The notes under the pieces were generated by a model, which ran no database searches, had not been told where the DNA came from, and saw only the letters and a list, made by a program, of their open reading frames with translations. DNA of 64,000 nt from positions 6,944,001 to 7,008,000 of the forward strand of contig NZ_CP109596.1 in assembly GCF_036327755.1 (NCBI RefSeq), read 5' to 3'. Source of the DNA: Nocardia sp. NBC_01503. GTDB taxonomy: Bacteria > Actinomycetota > Actinomycetes > Mycobacteriales > Mycobacteriaceae. How positions within the stretch are numbered: position 1 is the stretch's first letter; every line of letters begins with the position of its first letter. Shown piece by piece: positions 9,122 to 20,832 of this stretch. Both the position numbers and the translations under genes were made by a program.

Positions 9122-9137
9122 CGGTATTAAAATACCG
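9122..9137. promoter_or_regulatory. palindromic operator 2 (XRE/map)
   Basis: This is a perfect inverted repeat, CGGTATT-AA-AATACCG. It ends 14 bases before the aminopeptidase ATG and abuts its GGAGG ribosome binding site, so binding would block that gene's expression. Confidence 0.65.
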
Positions 9138-9151
9138 ATACGGAGGTTGTC

Positions 9152-9919
9152 ATGGTTGAACTCAAGTCCACGGCGGAGATCGCCCGCATGCGGGTGACCG
9201 GCGAATTCGTCGCGAGCGTACTCACCGAACTGCGCGCCCGGGCACAGGTCGGGGTGAATCTACTGGAGTTGGAAGCCTATGTGCGCGAACGCATTCGCGA
9301 ACGCGGTGCGGTCTCCTGCTATTGGGACTACTCCCCCTCGTTCGGCCGCGGGCCGTTCCGCAATACCGTCTGTCTCTCGGTGAATGACGCTGTGCTACAC
9401 GGCCTTCCGTTCGATTACGCACTCCGGGACGGCGATGTGCTGACCGCCGATCTCGCGGTCGGCATCGACGGCTGGGTCGCCGATTCGGCCACCACGGTCA
9501 TTGTCGGCGCGGCCGCCGAGGCGGACACCCGCCTGGTCCGCGCCACCGAAGAGGCCCTGGAGGCCGCCATATCCGTTGCGCTGCCCGGAAATCGAATCGG
9601 CGATATCTCCGCCGCCATCGCCCGGATCGCCCAGACCTACGGCTATCCGGTGAACACCGAATTCGGCGGGCACGGCCTCGGGCGCACCATGCACGAGGAC
9701 CCGCACATCCCCAATCACGGCCGCGCGGGCCGCGGCTACACCCTGCGCCCGGGCCTGACCATCGCCATCGAACCCTGGTTCGCCCGCACCACCGACCGCA
9801 TCATCACCGACCCGGACGGCTGGACCATTCGCTCGGCCGACGGCTCACGCACCGCACACTCCGAGCACACCGTGGCGATCACCGAGGCGGGCCCGCAGGT
9901 CCTCACCCGCGCCGCCTGA
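9152..9919 (+). CDS. map: type I methionine aminopeptidase
   Basis: The 255-aa M24 peptidase removes the N-terminal methionine from new proteins using two metal ions. All expected ligands are visible in order: substrate His83 (AVLHGLP), Asp100 and Asp111 (ADLAVGIDGWVADSATT), His174 (GGHGLG), His181, Glu207 (AIEPWF) and Glu238 (SEHTV). Length and spacing match the E. coli-size enzyme without an N-terminal extension. It has a GGAGG site. Pairing with a dedicated divergent XRE regulator suggests a conditional second copy rather than the housekeeping one; that is an inference. Confidence 0.92.
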   Translation: MVELKSTAEIARMRVTGEFVASVLTELRARAQVGVNLLELEAYVRERIRERGAVSCYWDYSPSFGRGPFRNTVCLSVNDAVLHGLPFDYALRDGDVLTADLAVGIDGWVADSATTVIVGAAAEADTRLVRATEEALEAAISVALPGNRIGDISAAIARIAQTYGYPVNTEFGGHGLGRTMHEDPHIPNHGRAGRGYTLRPGLTIAIEPWFARTTDRIITDPDGWTIRSADGSRTAHSEHTVAITEAGPQVLTRAA

Positions 9920-10089
9920 TCCGCAAGGCACACCTCGGCGGATCATTCGAGGTAGGTCTTGCGGTCGAGGCGACCACCGACTCGGTCGGGCGGTGCGGGG
10001 ACAGAGAACCGGCAACCGCCGTATTCCCAAGCGACGGTTGGTGTTCAGTGCCTGCGAGCGGGAATCCGTCCGCGCGCCATACTGTTTCG

Positions 10090-10773
10090 ATGAACACCCA
10101 GCACGACCCACCGCCCGAACCGAACGCGGCCGAGGTCACCGGCAGCGGAGCACTGGCGGCCGCGTTCACCGGATCGGAGCGCGGTCGGCGCCGTTTTCCC
10201 GAAGGGCAACGGCGTATCTTCCTGGCCGCTATCGACGCCTTCGCCGAACGCGGCTTTCATGCCACCACCACGCGCGATATCGCCGCCCGGGCCGGGCTCA
10301 GCCCCGCCGCCCTCTACGTCCACTTCGGATCGAAAGAGGAGGTGCTGCATCGTATTTCCCTCTCGTCTTCGCAGTTGACCAAGCAGGTCGCCGAGAGCGC
10401 AGCCGGTGCGCCGGGCACAACCGCGGTCCGATTGGCGGCCACCATCGGCGAGCTGACCGCCTGGCACGCCGAACACAGCGCCTCGGTCCGCGTGGTGCTC
10501 AATCACCTCACGGACCTGACACCCGAACATCACGCCGAGGTACTCGATGTACAACTCGGCATCCACGGCCTGATTCGCGATCTGGTCGGCGCGGGCGCCG
10601 CCGCAGGCGAATTCACCGTCGCCGATCCGGGCGTGACCACCCTCGCCCTGCTCTCGCTCTGTGTGGATACCGCCCGCTGGTACCACCCCGGCTACCGCCG
10701 CAGCCCGATCCAACTCGGCCAGGACTACGCCGCCCTGGCGCTGCGCATGGTAGGAGCCCGGAGCACCGGATAG
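10090..10773 (+). CDS. TetR-family transcriptional regulator
   Basis: The 227-aa protein has a TetR DNA-binding domain (about residues 45-95): FLAAIDAFAERGFHATTTRD, then IAARAGLSPAALYVHFGSKEEVL. The C-terminal ligand domain is all helical. Its target is unknown; it may control the PPOX gene that follows 9 bases later. The frame is open 14 codons upstream, but ATG 10090 is followed by a proline-rich disordered N-terminus. Confidence 0.85.
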   Translation: MNTQHDPPPEPNAAEVTGSGALAAAFTGSERGRRRFPEGQRRIFLAAIDAFAERGFHATTTRDIAARAGLSPAALYVHFGSKEEVLHRISLSSSQLTKQVAESAAGAPGTTAVRLAATIGELTAWHAEHSASVRVVLNHLTDLTPEHHAEVLDVQLGIHGLIRDLVGAGAAAGEFTVADPGVTTLALLSLCVDTARWYHPGYRRSPIQLGQDYAALALRMVGARSTG

Positions 10774-10782
10774 GCTGCGGGC

Positions 10783-11166
10783 GTGGATAACCCGTTCGGC
10801 CCCGTGGGGACCGCCAAGTACGTCCTGTTGACCACCTTCAAGAAGGACGGCACCCCGGTCGGTACCCCACTGTGGGCCGCCCTCGACAATGGTCGCCTGT
10901 ACATCTGGACCGTGACCGACAGTTGGAAGGTCAAGCGCATTCGGCGCAATCCGGAGGTCACCGTGCAGGCGTGCGATGTGCGCGGCAAGGCGCACGGCGA
11001 TATCGTCAAGGGCACCGCGAAGATCCTGGACGATGCGGGCGGTGATCGGGTGCGCGGCCTGGTCAAGCGCCGCTACGGACTACAGGGTCATCTCATCGTC
11101 ACCGGCAGCACGCTGCGGCGCGGTAAGACCGGCACCGTGGGTATCGAGATCACCGCCGACGCCTAG
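10783..11166 (+). CDS. PPOX-class F420-dependent oxidoreductase
   Basis: The 127-aa split-barrel protein starts with GTG, 9 bases after the TetR gene. It contains KYVLLTTFKKDGTPVGTPLW and the basic WKVKRIRRNPEVTVQACD element, which in the PPOX/FDOR family binds the phosphates of the deazaflavin F420. Such enzymes reduce or bind small organic substrates. A paralogue is encoded convergently right after it, the two genes sharing the bases CTAG at their ends. Confidence 0.83.
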   Translation: MDNPFGPVGTAKYVLLTTFKKDGTPVGTPLWAALDNGRLYIWTVTDSWKVKRIRRNPEVTVQACDVRGKAHGDIVKGTAKILDDAGGDRVRGLVKRRYGLQGHLIVTGSTLRRGKTGTVGIEITADA

Positions 11167-11543
11167 ACCTGCGGACTTATCGCCAGGCCCACCGAGGCGT
11201 CCGCGCCGCGAATCAGCTTGTGCCCGCGAATGGCCAGTGTGCCCAGCAGGCCGTACTTCGCGGAGACCACGGCGCGGACGTGTTCGGTGCCCGCGGCATC
11301 GAGAATCCGCGCACTGCCGGGGAGCACCTCATCGGCCCGCGGGCGCCCGCGGTTGTCACAGATCTGTACGGTGACACTCGGGTTGCGGCGAATGCGCTTG
11401 ACCTTCCAGGTCTTGGGATTGGTCCACACCACCAGCTGCTCACCGTCGGGGGCGATCCAGACCGGCGTGCTCGCCGGGGTGCCGTCCTTCTTGTACGTGG
11501 TGAGCAGGGCGTATTTGGCCTGAGCCAGATCGTTCCAAGTCAT
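11163..11543 (-). CDS. PPOX-class F420-dependent oxidoreductase (paralogue)
   Basis: The 126-aa protein is a clear paralogue of the neighbour: KYALLTTYKKDGTPASTPVW and WKVKRIRRNPSVTVQICD occupy the same positions. Its stop overlaps the stop of the convergent gene by four bases (11163-11166). The frame is open 45 codons upstream with arginine-rich non-family sequence; ATG 11543 matches the paralogue start. Substrate unknown. Confidence 0.83.
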   Translation of the reverse strand: MTWNDLAQAKYALLTTYKKDGTPASTPVWIAPDGEQLVVWTNPKTWKVKRIRRNPSVTVQICDNRGRPRADEVLPGSARILDAAGTEHVRAVVSAKYGLLGTLAIRGHKLIRGADASVGLAISPQV

Positions 11544-11713
11544 GGTTGAACGGTATTGCGCACCGTAGGGCGTGCACATCCGCCGACGCGCGGAAATTCG
11601 CCTACGACCGTAGGCGTACGCGCGAGCACGGTCGAACCGCCGGGCCGGATAATCGGTCCGGCGGTCCGCCGTGCGCACGGCCGAGTGCTGCCCCGCGCAC
11701 AGCCGTGCTCACC

Positions 11714-12253
11714 TCATAGTTGTTGATCGGCGATGATCGCCCCGAGCAGACCGCCCACCCCGCAGCCGACGATCGCGCCGACCAGGAAGAACCAGATGCC
11801 GATGACCGCGCCGACCACACAGCCGATCAGGGCTCCGGCCACAATCGATCCGGCATTGGCGACATTCTGTAGCGCCACCGGATCGGCAGCGGGCGTGGCG
11901 ATATCGGCCGTGCTCGCCGGTCGCATGGTCAATGTGGTTCCGGCGGCGTCGATTTCGGGAATCACGTCAACCGACCGGTCGGCCAGTTGATACGCCAGCG
12001 GTAGCGAGGCGAGGGTCTCCCCGCTCGGACCGAGCACAGTGACGGTGCCACCGGCCATTTCGAACCTGCCACCGGCGAGGGTGGTGGTGACCGCCGAGTG
12101 ATCGGGCGCCAGGCTGGTGGTGTACTCGACCCCTCGATCGACACCACTGACGCCCGGTTGCGCGATGGCCGGTTCACCGTGAGCGGTGACGGTGGCGACG
12201 CAGAGCGCGGCTATGGAAAGAAGTGTAGTTGCGGCGAATTTGGCTATTCTCAT
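11714..12253 (-). CDS. secreted beta-domain/glycine-zipper protein (single copy C)
   Basis: The 179-aa product has a signal peptide (MRIAKFAATTLLSIAALC, cleavage near residue 26). A beta-rich domain follows with TTTLAGGRFEM, LASLPL and TLTMRP. The C-terminus is a glycine-zipper hydrophobic hairpin with alternating GxxxG and two cysteines (ALIGCVVGAVIG and AIVGCGVGGLLGA). It belongs to the six-member family described in the findings. Function is unknown; export and membrane association are inferred. ATG 12253 starts the signal peptide; the upstream frame is not. Confidence 0.72.
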   Translation of the reverse strand: MRIAKFAATTLLSIAALCVATVTAHGEPAIAQPGVSGVDRGVEYTTSLAPDHSAVTTTLAGGRFEMAGGTVTVLGPSGETLASLPLAYQLADRSVDVIPEIDAAGTTLTMRPASTADIATPAADPVALQNVANAGSIVAGALIGCVVGAVIGIWFFLVGAIVGCGVGGLLGAIIADQQL

Positions 12254-12379
12254 GATGATTACCTGTATTCGAAAGAGCCGATTCGCCGCTCGGTCGATGA
12301 CAATCGGTCGGCGAATCAGGGAATCCACATCCAATTCTCTATCCAATTGGTGTGATTGGAGTTCCCGACGCCTCCCCGA

Positions 12380-12416
12380 GTCTGACGCCGGGACGATTCT
12401 TATCGTCCCCTCAGAC
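12380..12416 (-). terminator. stem-loop downstream of cobN
   Basis: An 8-bp perfect stem (GGGACGAT / ATCGTCCC, loop TCTT) is enclosed by outer arms GTCTGA and TCAGAC. It lies about 90 bases past the cobN stop and before the glycine-zipper gene. There is no U tract, as is common in actinomycetes. Confidence 0.55.
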
Positions 12417-12502
12417 TTGCCGCGAGGGTAGATCAGGTGCCGGGGTTGTCCGCCGTTGTCCTATGCGTCCTACCCCGGCACACCGCACAATGCGGAATTC
12501 CC

Positions 12503-16141
<3,639 letters not shown>

Positions 16142-16184
16142 AGGTTTCGGCCTTCCTAGGGTGGACGCGCCCAGCACGGTACGG

Positions 16185-16300
16185 CGCTCGACGGGAAGGT
16201 CTGACTGTCACAGTGGCGCGACCGCACCGGAATTGCACCGGTTTCTCCGTCCGACGAGCCCGCCGATGCTATCGCGCCCACATCACAGTGCCGCAAACGC
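16185..16300 (-). promoter_or_regulatory. cobalamin (B12) riboswitch before cobN
   Basis: Read on the minus strand, the leader contains GAAACCGGTGCAATTCCGG, then GCGGTCGCGCCACTGT, then AGTCAGACC (16198-16206). These are the conserved core and B12-box elements of the cobalamin aptamer. It ends about 50 bases before the cobN start. High adenosylcobalamin is expected to shut off cobN. Boundaries are approximate. Confidence 0.85.
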
Positions 16301-16348
16301 TGCTCGGCGAGGCTGTTCCGGTGCCACCACCGCGCGTACGCTGCCGGT

Positions 16349-16669
16349 ATGCCAAACACTCCGGGATGGGTCAGGCGGAATCGCTTCACTGCCTGGTCAG
16401 GATATTTTTGCGCATTGGTTGCTTTCGCAACGCTGGCTATGGCTCTGACGGCCGCCGGCAGTGGACATACGCAGTATGCGATGCTCGCGGGCATCATCTG
16501 CGCCGGCACGATCCTGTTCGGTATCACCGTCATTGTGACGACGGTCCGCCGCGACCATCAGGATCATCACAACACCCCGAATCTGCTCCAGGACACCTGG
16601 GAGCTCTCACCCGCCTTCGCCCGGCGCCGCGGCGCGCCCCGATCGATCGAACCGCACCAGGCGGGCTGA
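16349..16669 (+). CDS. small two-helix membrane protein
   Basis: The 106-aa protein has two membrane helices (about 17-38, with SGYFCALVAFATLAMALTAA, and 43-65, with MLAGIICAGTILFGITVIV) and a polar proline/histidine tail. It resembles small UsfY-like membrane proteins of actinomycetes only in layout. It sits between divergent cobN and cobG. Function unknown. The only start is ATG 16349 with a weak ribosome binding site. Confidence 0.6.
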   Translation: MPNTPGWVRRNRFTAWSGYFCALVAFATLAMALTAAGSGHTQYAMLAGIICAGTILFGITVIVTTVRRDHQDHHNTPNLLQDTWELSPAFARRRGAPRSIEPHQAG

Positions 16670-16734
16670 CCACCGCCGACCGCCCGGCGGGTGTCGGTGC
16701 CGCGCACCGGCGCCCGCCGTAGGCTGGTGTGGTC

Positions 16735-17934
16735 ATGACCCGAACAGATCCCGACTCCTGCCCGGGCGTACTGCGTCTGCACGACGCCGCCGACGGGCCC
16801 CTCGCCCGTATTCGCGTACCCGGCGGACAGCTCACGCCGCCACAGTTGCAGGCGCTCGCCGAGGCCGCACGCGAATTGGCCGACGGCAATATCGAACTCA
16901 CCTCGCGCGGCAATGTGCAGTTGCGGCAGGTTCGCGACGCGGCCGCGCTGCAGGAGCGATTGACCTCTGCCGGGCTGCTGCCCAGCGCCACCCACGAGCG
17001 GATTCGCAATATCATCGCCTCGCCGCTGGCGGGGCGGGTCGGCGGTTGGGCCGATGTGCATCCCCTTGTTCCCGCGCTCGATACCGGATTGCAGAGCGAC
17101 GCGAGGCTGGCCGAGCTGCCCGGGCGCGTGTTGTTCACCCTCGATGACGGGCGCGGCGATGTGAGCGGACTCGGCGGGGATATCGGCGTGCACGCGCTCG
17201 ACGGCGGTACCTTCGCACTGTTGCTCGCGGGCGTGGACAGCGGGGTGCGAGTCCCGGCCGCCGAGGCCGTGGACCTGATGCTCGCGGCCGCACACGGATT
17301 CCTCGATCTCCGCGACGGGCAGTGGCGGCTGCACGAGATTCCGGAGGCCACCGCCCGCCTCACCGACCACCTGCTCAGGGCCCGGTCCCACCTGGCCACC
17401 TCCGATGATGTCGTGGAAGTGACTGCGCGCCAGGATATTCCGATCGGCTGGCTGACCCAGGCCGATGACCGTGTCGCGCTCGGGGCGGGAGTGCGCCTGG
17501 GCTCGCTGCCCGCCCGCACCGCCGAATTCATCGCCGCCGTGGAGCGGCCGATTCTGGTGACCCCGTGGCGGAGCCTGGTCATCACCGATATGGATGAATG
17601 GACCGCCGAACAGGTGGTGCGGGTCCTCGCCCCGATGGGCTTGATTTTCGACGCCAACTCCCCCTGGCTGCTGGTCAGCGCCTGCGCGGGCATGCCCGGC
17701 TGCGGTAAATCCATCACCGATGTCCGCGCCGATGTCGCCGAGGCCGTCGAATCCGGACGCGTAGTGCCCATCGGCGCACCGCAATCCGCGCGTACGGGCC
17801 TCGACGCCGAGGAGATCGTCGCCGCCGGACGGCAGCACTGGTCCGGCTGTGATCGCCGCTGCGGCCGTCCGCGTGGATCGGTCACCGATGTCATCGCCAC
17901 CCCCGACGGCTACCGACTGGACCCCGCCGACTGA
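16735..17934 (+). CDS. cobG: precorrin-3B synthase CobG
   Basis: The 399-aa protein is a sulphite/nitrite-reductase-like [4Fe-4S] monooxygenase that converts precorrin-3A to precorrin-3B in aerobic B12 synthesis. It has the substrate-binding ELTSRGNVQLRQ motif near the N-terminus. Its iron-sulphur cysteines are in SACAGMPGCGKS and in GCDRRCGRPRG near the end. ATG 16735 was preferred over the GTG two codons upstream. Confidence 0.92.
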   Translation: MTRTDPDSCPGVLRLHDAADGPLARIRVPGGQLTPPQLQALAEAARELADGNIELTSRGNVQLRQVRDAAALQERLTSAGLLPSATHERIRNIIASPLAGRVGGWADVHPLVPALDTGLQSDARLAELPGRVLFTLDDGRGDVSGLGGDIGVHALDGGTFALLLAGVDSGVRVPAAEAVDLMLAAAHGFLDLRDGQWRLHEIPEATARLTDHLLRARSHLATSDDVVEVTARQDIPIGWLTQADDRVALGAGVRLGSLPARTAEFIAAVERPILVTPWRSLVITDMDEWTAEQVVRVLAPMGLIFDANSPWLLVSACAGMPGCGKSITDVRADVAEAVESGRVVPIGAPQSARTGLDAEEIVAAGRQHWSGCDRRCGRPRGSVTDVIATPDGYRLDPAD

Positions 17935-18041
17935 TCAGCGCGGGTCGATGCCGCGCCCCGACCGATTTCGGCGAAGAATGGATTGTTCCAGCAGCCTGGA
18001 TTGTTGATCGGCGCGGAACGGTTCACGTGCGGGAGGTCGGT

Positions 18042-18590
18042 GTGACTACTTCGAAGCTCAGCGATGACGAGATCGCGGCCATGTCCGACCTCGAGCGCCG
18101 CGAACTCATCGCCCGATTACAGCCCGCCGACCGGGTCCTGCCCCCACCGCAGATGGTGAAGCTCCACCGCCGCATCCGTTTGACGCTCATGGTCGGCGGC
18201 TCGCTCATTCTGATCCCGTGGATCGTGTACCTCGGTATGACGCTGCCCGCGGACTATCACGCTCGCAACTGGTCCCTGACCTGGATCGGATTCGATGTGC
18301 TGCTGGTGCTCACGATGGGCGCCACCGCCTATCTGGGCTGGCGACGGCGGGTGTTCCTGATCCTGCCCGCCTTCGCCACCGGCATGCTGCTGCTCGTGGA
18401 TGCCTGGTTCGATATCGTGACCGCCGCGCCCGGCGACGTGTGGGTGTCGGTGGGCACGGCGGTCATCGGTGAGATTCCCCTGGCGATTCTGCAGATCAGC
18501 GGGGCGCTCATGCTGTTGCGCTTCCTGGTGCTGGCGCATCCGCTGAACGATCCGGCGGTCAGTCCATGGCGGGCACCGCTGCCGTTCTGA
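18042..18590 (+). CDS. four-helix membrane protein, hypothetical
   Basis: The 182-aa protein has a charged N-terminal helix (about 1-45, MSDLERRELIARL) and four hydrophobic helices (including LTLMVGGSLILIPWIVYLG and DVLLVLTMGATAYLG). The family is not recognised. GTG 18042 has GGGAGG five bases upstream; the GTG at 18027 has none. It lies between cobG and the DDAH-like gene, which converges on it with a 32-base overlap of 3' ends. Confidence 0.75.
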   Translation: MTTSKLSDDEIAAMSDLERRELIARLQPADRVLPPPQMVKLHRRIRLTLMVGGSLILIPWIVYLGMTLPADYHARNWSLTWIGFDVLLVLTMGATAYLGWRRRVFLILPAFATGMLLLVDAWFDIVTAAPGDVWVSVGTAVIGEIPLAILQISGALMLLRFLVLAHPLNDPAVSPWRAPLPF

Positions 18591-19434
18591 CCGAATGCTG
18601 TTCCATGGTGCAGCATTTCACGCTGCCGCCCGCCTTCAGCAGTTCGGAGAGGTCGATGCCCACCGGTTCGTAGCCGCGGACACGCAGCTGATCGGCGATG
18701 GCAACCGCCTTATCACTGAGGAAGACGTGGTATCCGTCGCAAACCCCGTTCAGGCCGAGGACATTCGCGTCGTCCTCGGTGGCGATGATGGCGTCCGGGT
18801 ACATACTCGCGAGCAGTCGCGCGCTCTCACCGCTGAAGGCCGCCGGATAGTAGGCGATGGTGTCACCCAGGACCATGAGCGCGGTATCGAGGTGATAGAA
18901 CCGCGGATCGATCAATTCCAGTGAGATGACCGGCAATTCGAAGAACTCCTGCACCTCCTCGTGCGCGGCACGGGAGCTGCGGAAACCGGTGCCCGCCAGA
19001 ATCCGATCGGAGGCGATGGCGAAATCACCTTCGCCCTCATTGGTTTCACGGGCGGCGGCGACCCGGGTGAACCGTTGCGCGGCAAGCCAATCGTGGTAGG
19101 CCGGGCCCTCGGCGGCGCGTTCGGGATTGGCGAAGCGGGCCGAGAGCGCCCGATCCCCGATGACCAGACCGCCATTGGCGGCGAAGACCATATCCGGCAG
19201 GGCGGGCAGGCCCTGGACCACATCCACGGTGTGGCCGTGCCGTTCGAAGGTGGCGCGCAGGTTCTCCCACTGCGCCAGGGCCAGCGCCCGGTCGACCGGG
19301 GCCGAGGTGTCCATCCAGGGGTTGATCGCGTAGTACACGTCGAAGTGATCGGGTCGGCACATGAGATACCGGCGAGGGGTGGGGCGGCGAGCGCCTGCCG
19401 GTTCTGGAGCGCGGAGCGTGGCAACGGAGGTCAA
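18559..19434 (-). CDS. dimethylarginine dimethylaminohydrolase-like (DDAH) enzyme
   Basis: The 291-aa protein belongs to the guanidino-modifying superfamily. It shows LPDMVFAANGG, the acidic EGEGDF, the catalytic histidine in FYHLDTAL and the nucleophile cysteine near the end in GSVKCCTMEQHS. DDAH releases dimethylamine and citrulline from methylated arginine; related members act on arginine or ornithine. It is divergent from an Lrp regulator, the pairing seen in M. tuberculosis for Rv2323c/Rv2324. TTG 19434 has AAGGAG in front; the longer frame would run into the regulator gene. Confidence 0.82.
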   Translation of the reverse strand: MTSVATLRAPEPAGARRPTPRRYLMCRPDHFDVYYAINPWMDTSAPVDRALALAQWENLRATFERHGHTVDVVQGLPALPDMVFAANGGLVIGDRALSARFANPERAAEGPAYHDWLAAQRFTRVAAARETNEGEGDFAIASDRILAGTGFRSSRAAHEEVQEFFELPVISLELIDPRFYHLDTALMVLGDTIAYYPAAFSGESARLLASMYPDAIIATEDDANVLGLNGVCDGYHVFLSDKAVAIADQLRVRGYEPVGIDLSELLKAGGSVKCCTMEQHSVRTAAVPAMD

Positions 19435-19484
19435 CGAGGCTCCTTCTGAACTTGTGCGGTACACAGCTTGATCACGAAGGTAAA

Positions 19485-19552
19485 TGGCGTACCGTTGCGC
19501 TTGAAATAGCGAATCGTTGCGTAGTTTCGAAGATTTGTAGCGAATCGTTGCG
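19485..19552. repeat. three direct repeats, probable Lrp binding sites
   Basis: The 15-mer TAGCGAATCGTTGCG occurs exactly at 19507-19521 and 19538-19552, and with three mismatches at 19485-19499. All three lie between the divergent DDAH-like and Lrp genes. The two exact copies are 31 bp apart, close to three turns. They are the likely sites of the neighbouring Lrp regulator. Confidence 0.6.
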
Positions 19553-19572
19553 CCGGGGCGAAAGGTGGAGTC

Positions 19573-20010
19573 GTGGACGAGCTCGATCGGCGAATTCTGG
19601 CCCATCTGCTCAAACAGGCGCGGGCATCATTCCAGGAGATCGGCGCGGTGGTCGGGTTGTCCGCGCCCGCGGTGAAGCGCCGGGTGGACAAGATGGTGGC
19701 GGGCGGGCAGATCACCGGCTTCACCGCCCTGGTCAATCCGGCCGCACTGGGCTGGCGCACCGAGGCGTATGTCGAGGTCTACTACCGCGACAACATCTCA
19801 CCCGCCGAACTGCGTAAAAGCTTGGAGCCCATCCCCCAGGTCGTCGGGATCTGGACCATCGCCGGTGAGGCCGACGCGCTCGTGCACGTCATGGCCACCG
19901 ATATGGCCGAGATAGAGGTGACCGTGGAGCGCATTCGCGAGAACGCGCGGGTCGGCCGCACCCGCAGCAGCATCGTCATGTCACGCCTGCTGGAGCGTCC
20001 GCGCACCTGA
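19573..20010 (+). CDS. Lrp/AsnC-family regulator of the DDAH-like gene
   Basis: The 145-aa protein has an N-terminal winged helix (LDRRILAHLLKQARASFQEI, then LSAPAVKRRVDKM) and a C-terminal RAM ligand-binding domain (about 65-140). GTG 19573 is preceded by AAAGGTGGAG. Its position divergent from the DDAH-like enzyme implies amino-acid-responsive control of that gene, with arginine or ornithine derivatives as plausible ligands. Confidence 0.87.
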   Translation: MDELDRRILAHLLKQARASFQEIGAVVGLSAPAVKRRVDKMVAGGQITGFTALVNPAALGWRTEAYVEVYYRDNISPAELRKSLEPIPQVVGIWTIAGEADALVHVMATDMAEIEVTVERIRENARVGRTRSSIVMSRLLERPRT

Positions 20011-20196
20011 GCCCGAGGTGGGGCTACCGCCGCGCGGCCGCCCCTTCGCGGGCCGATTCGAGTCCACCGCGCACCGCGGTCGGCCATGCCGCGACCACCC
20101 GATCCGGGCGTGGCCGAAGTGGATTCAGGGGTTCTCGGCAGTGGCCCGGGCCACCCGCTCCACATCGGCGCGGGGGCGAAATCTAGGCTGGGGCCC

Positions 20197-20832
20197 ATGT
20201 CCGACGTGCGTACCAGCTACCTCACCGACGGGGCCGAGATCTATCGGCGCTCGTTCGCCACGATTCGCTCCGAAGCCGATCTCGAGCGCTTCCCGGCGGA
20301 TGTGTCGCAGGTCGTGGTGCGCATGATCCACGCCTGCGGGCAGGTGGATCTGGCCGCGGATGTGGAGTTCAGCAATGGTGTGGTGAATGCGGCGCGCGCG
20401 GCCATGCGGGCCGGAGCGCCCATTCTCTGCGATGCCAATATGGTGGCCTCGGGCGTGACCCGTAAGCGCCTGCCCGCCGACAACGAGGTGCTGTGCCTGC
20501 TCGGCGATCCCCGGGTGCCCGGGCTCGCGGCCGAGATGGGGAACACCAGATCCGTTGCGGCGCTGGAGCTCCTGCGTGATCGCATGGATGGCGCGGTGGT
20601 CGCCGTCGGCAATGCGCCGACCGCCCTGTTCCACCTCCTCGACATGCTCGACGCCGGTGCGCCCAAACCCGCCGCGGTGATCGGGATTCCGGTCGGATTC
20701 ATCGGCGCGGCCGAATCCAAGCAGGCCCTGGCCGAGTACGGGGATATCGAATTCCTCACCGTGCGCGGACGACGCGGTGGCAGCGCCATGACCGCCGCCG
20801 CCCTCAATGCGATTGCGAGCGAACAGGAATGA
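20197..20832 (+). CDS. cobH: precorrin-8X methylmutase CobH
   Basis: The 211-aa enzyme moves the C11 methyl group to C12, turning precorrin-8X into hydrogenobyrinate. The catalytic histidine is His45 in RMIHACG. ILCDANMVASGV, AVGNAPTAL and the IGIPVGFIGAAESK region are family hallmarks. ATG 20197 starts at the family boundary although the frame is open upstream. It overlaps cobIJ by four bases (ATGA), so the two are translationally coupled. Confidence 0.93.
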   Translation: MSDVRTSYLTDGAEIYRRSFATIRSEADLERFPADVSQVVVRMIHACGQVDLAADVEFSNGVVNAARAAMRAGAPILCDANMVASGVTRKRLPADNEVLCLLGDPRVPGLAAEMGNTRSVAALELLRDRMDGAVVAVGNAPTALFHLLDMLDAGAPKPAAVIGIPVGFIGAAESKQALAEYGDIEFLTVRGRRGGSAMTAAALNAIASEQE

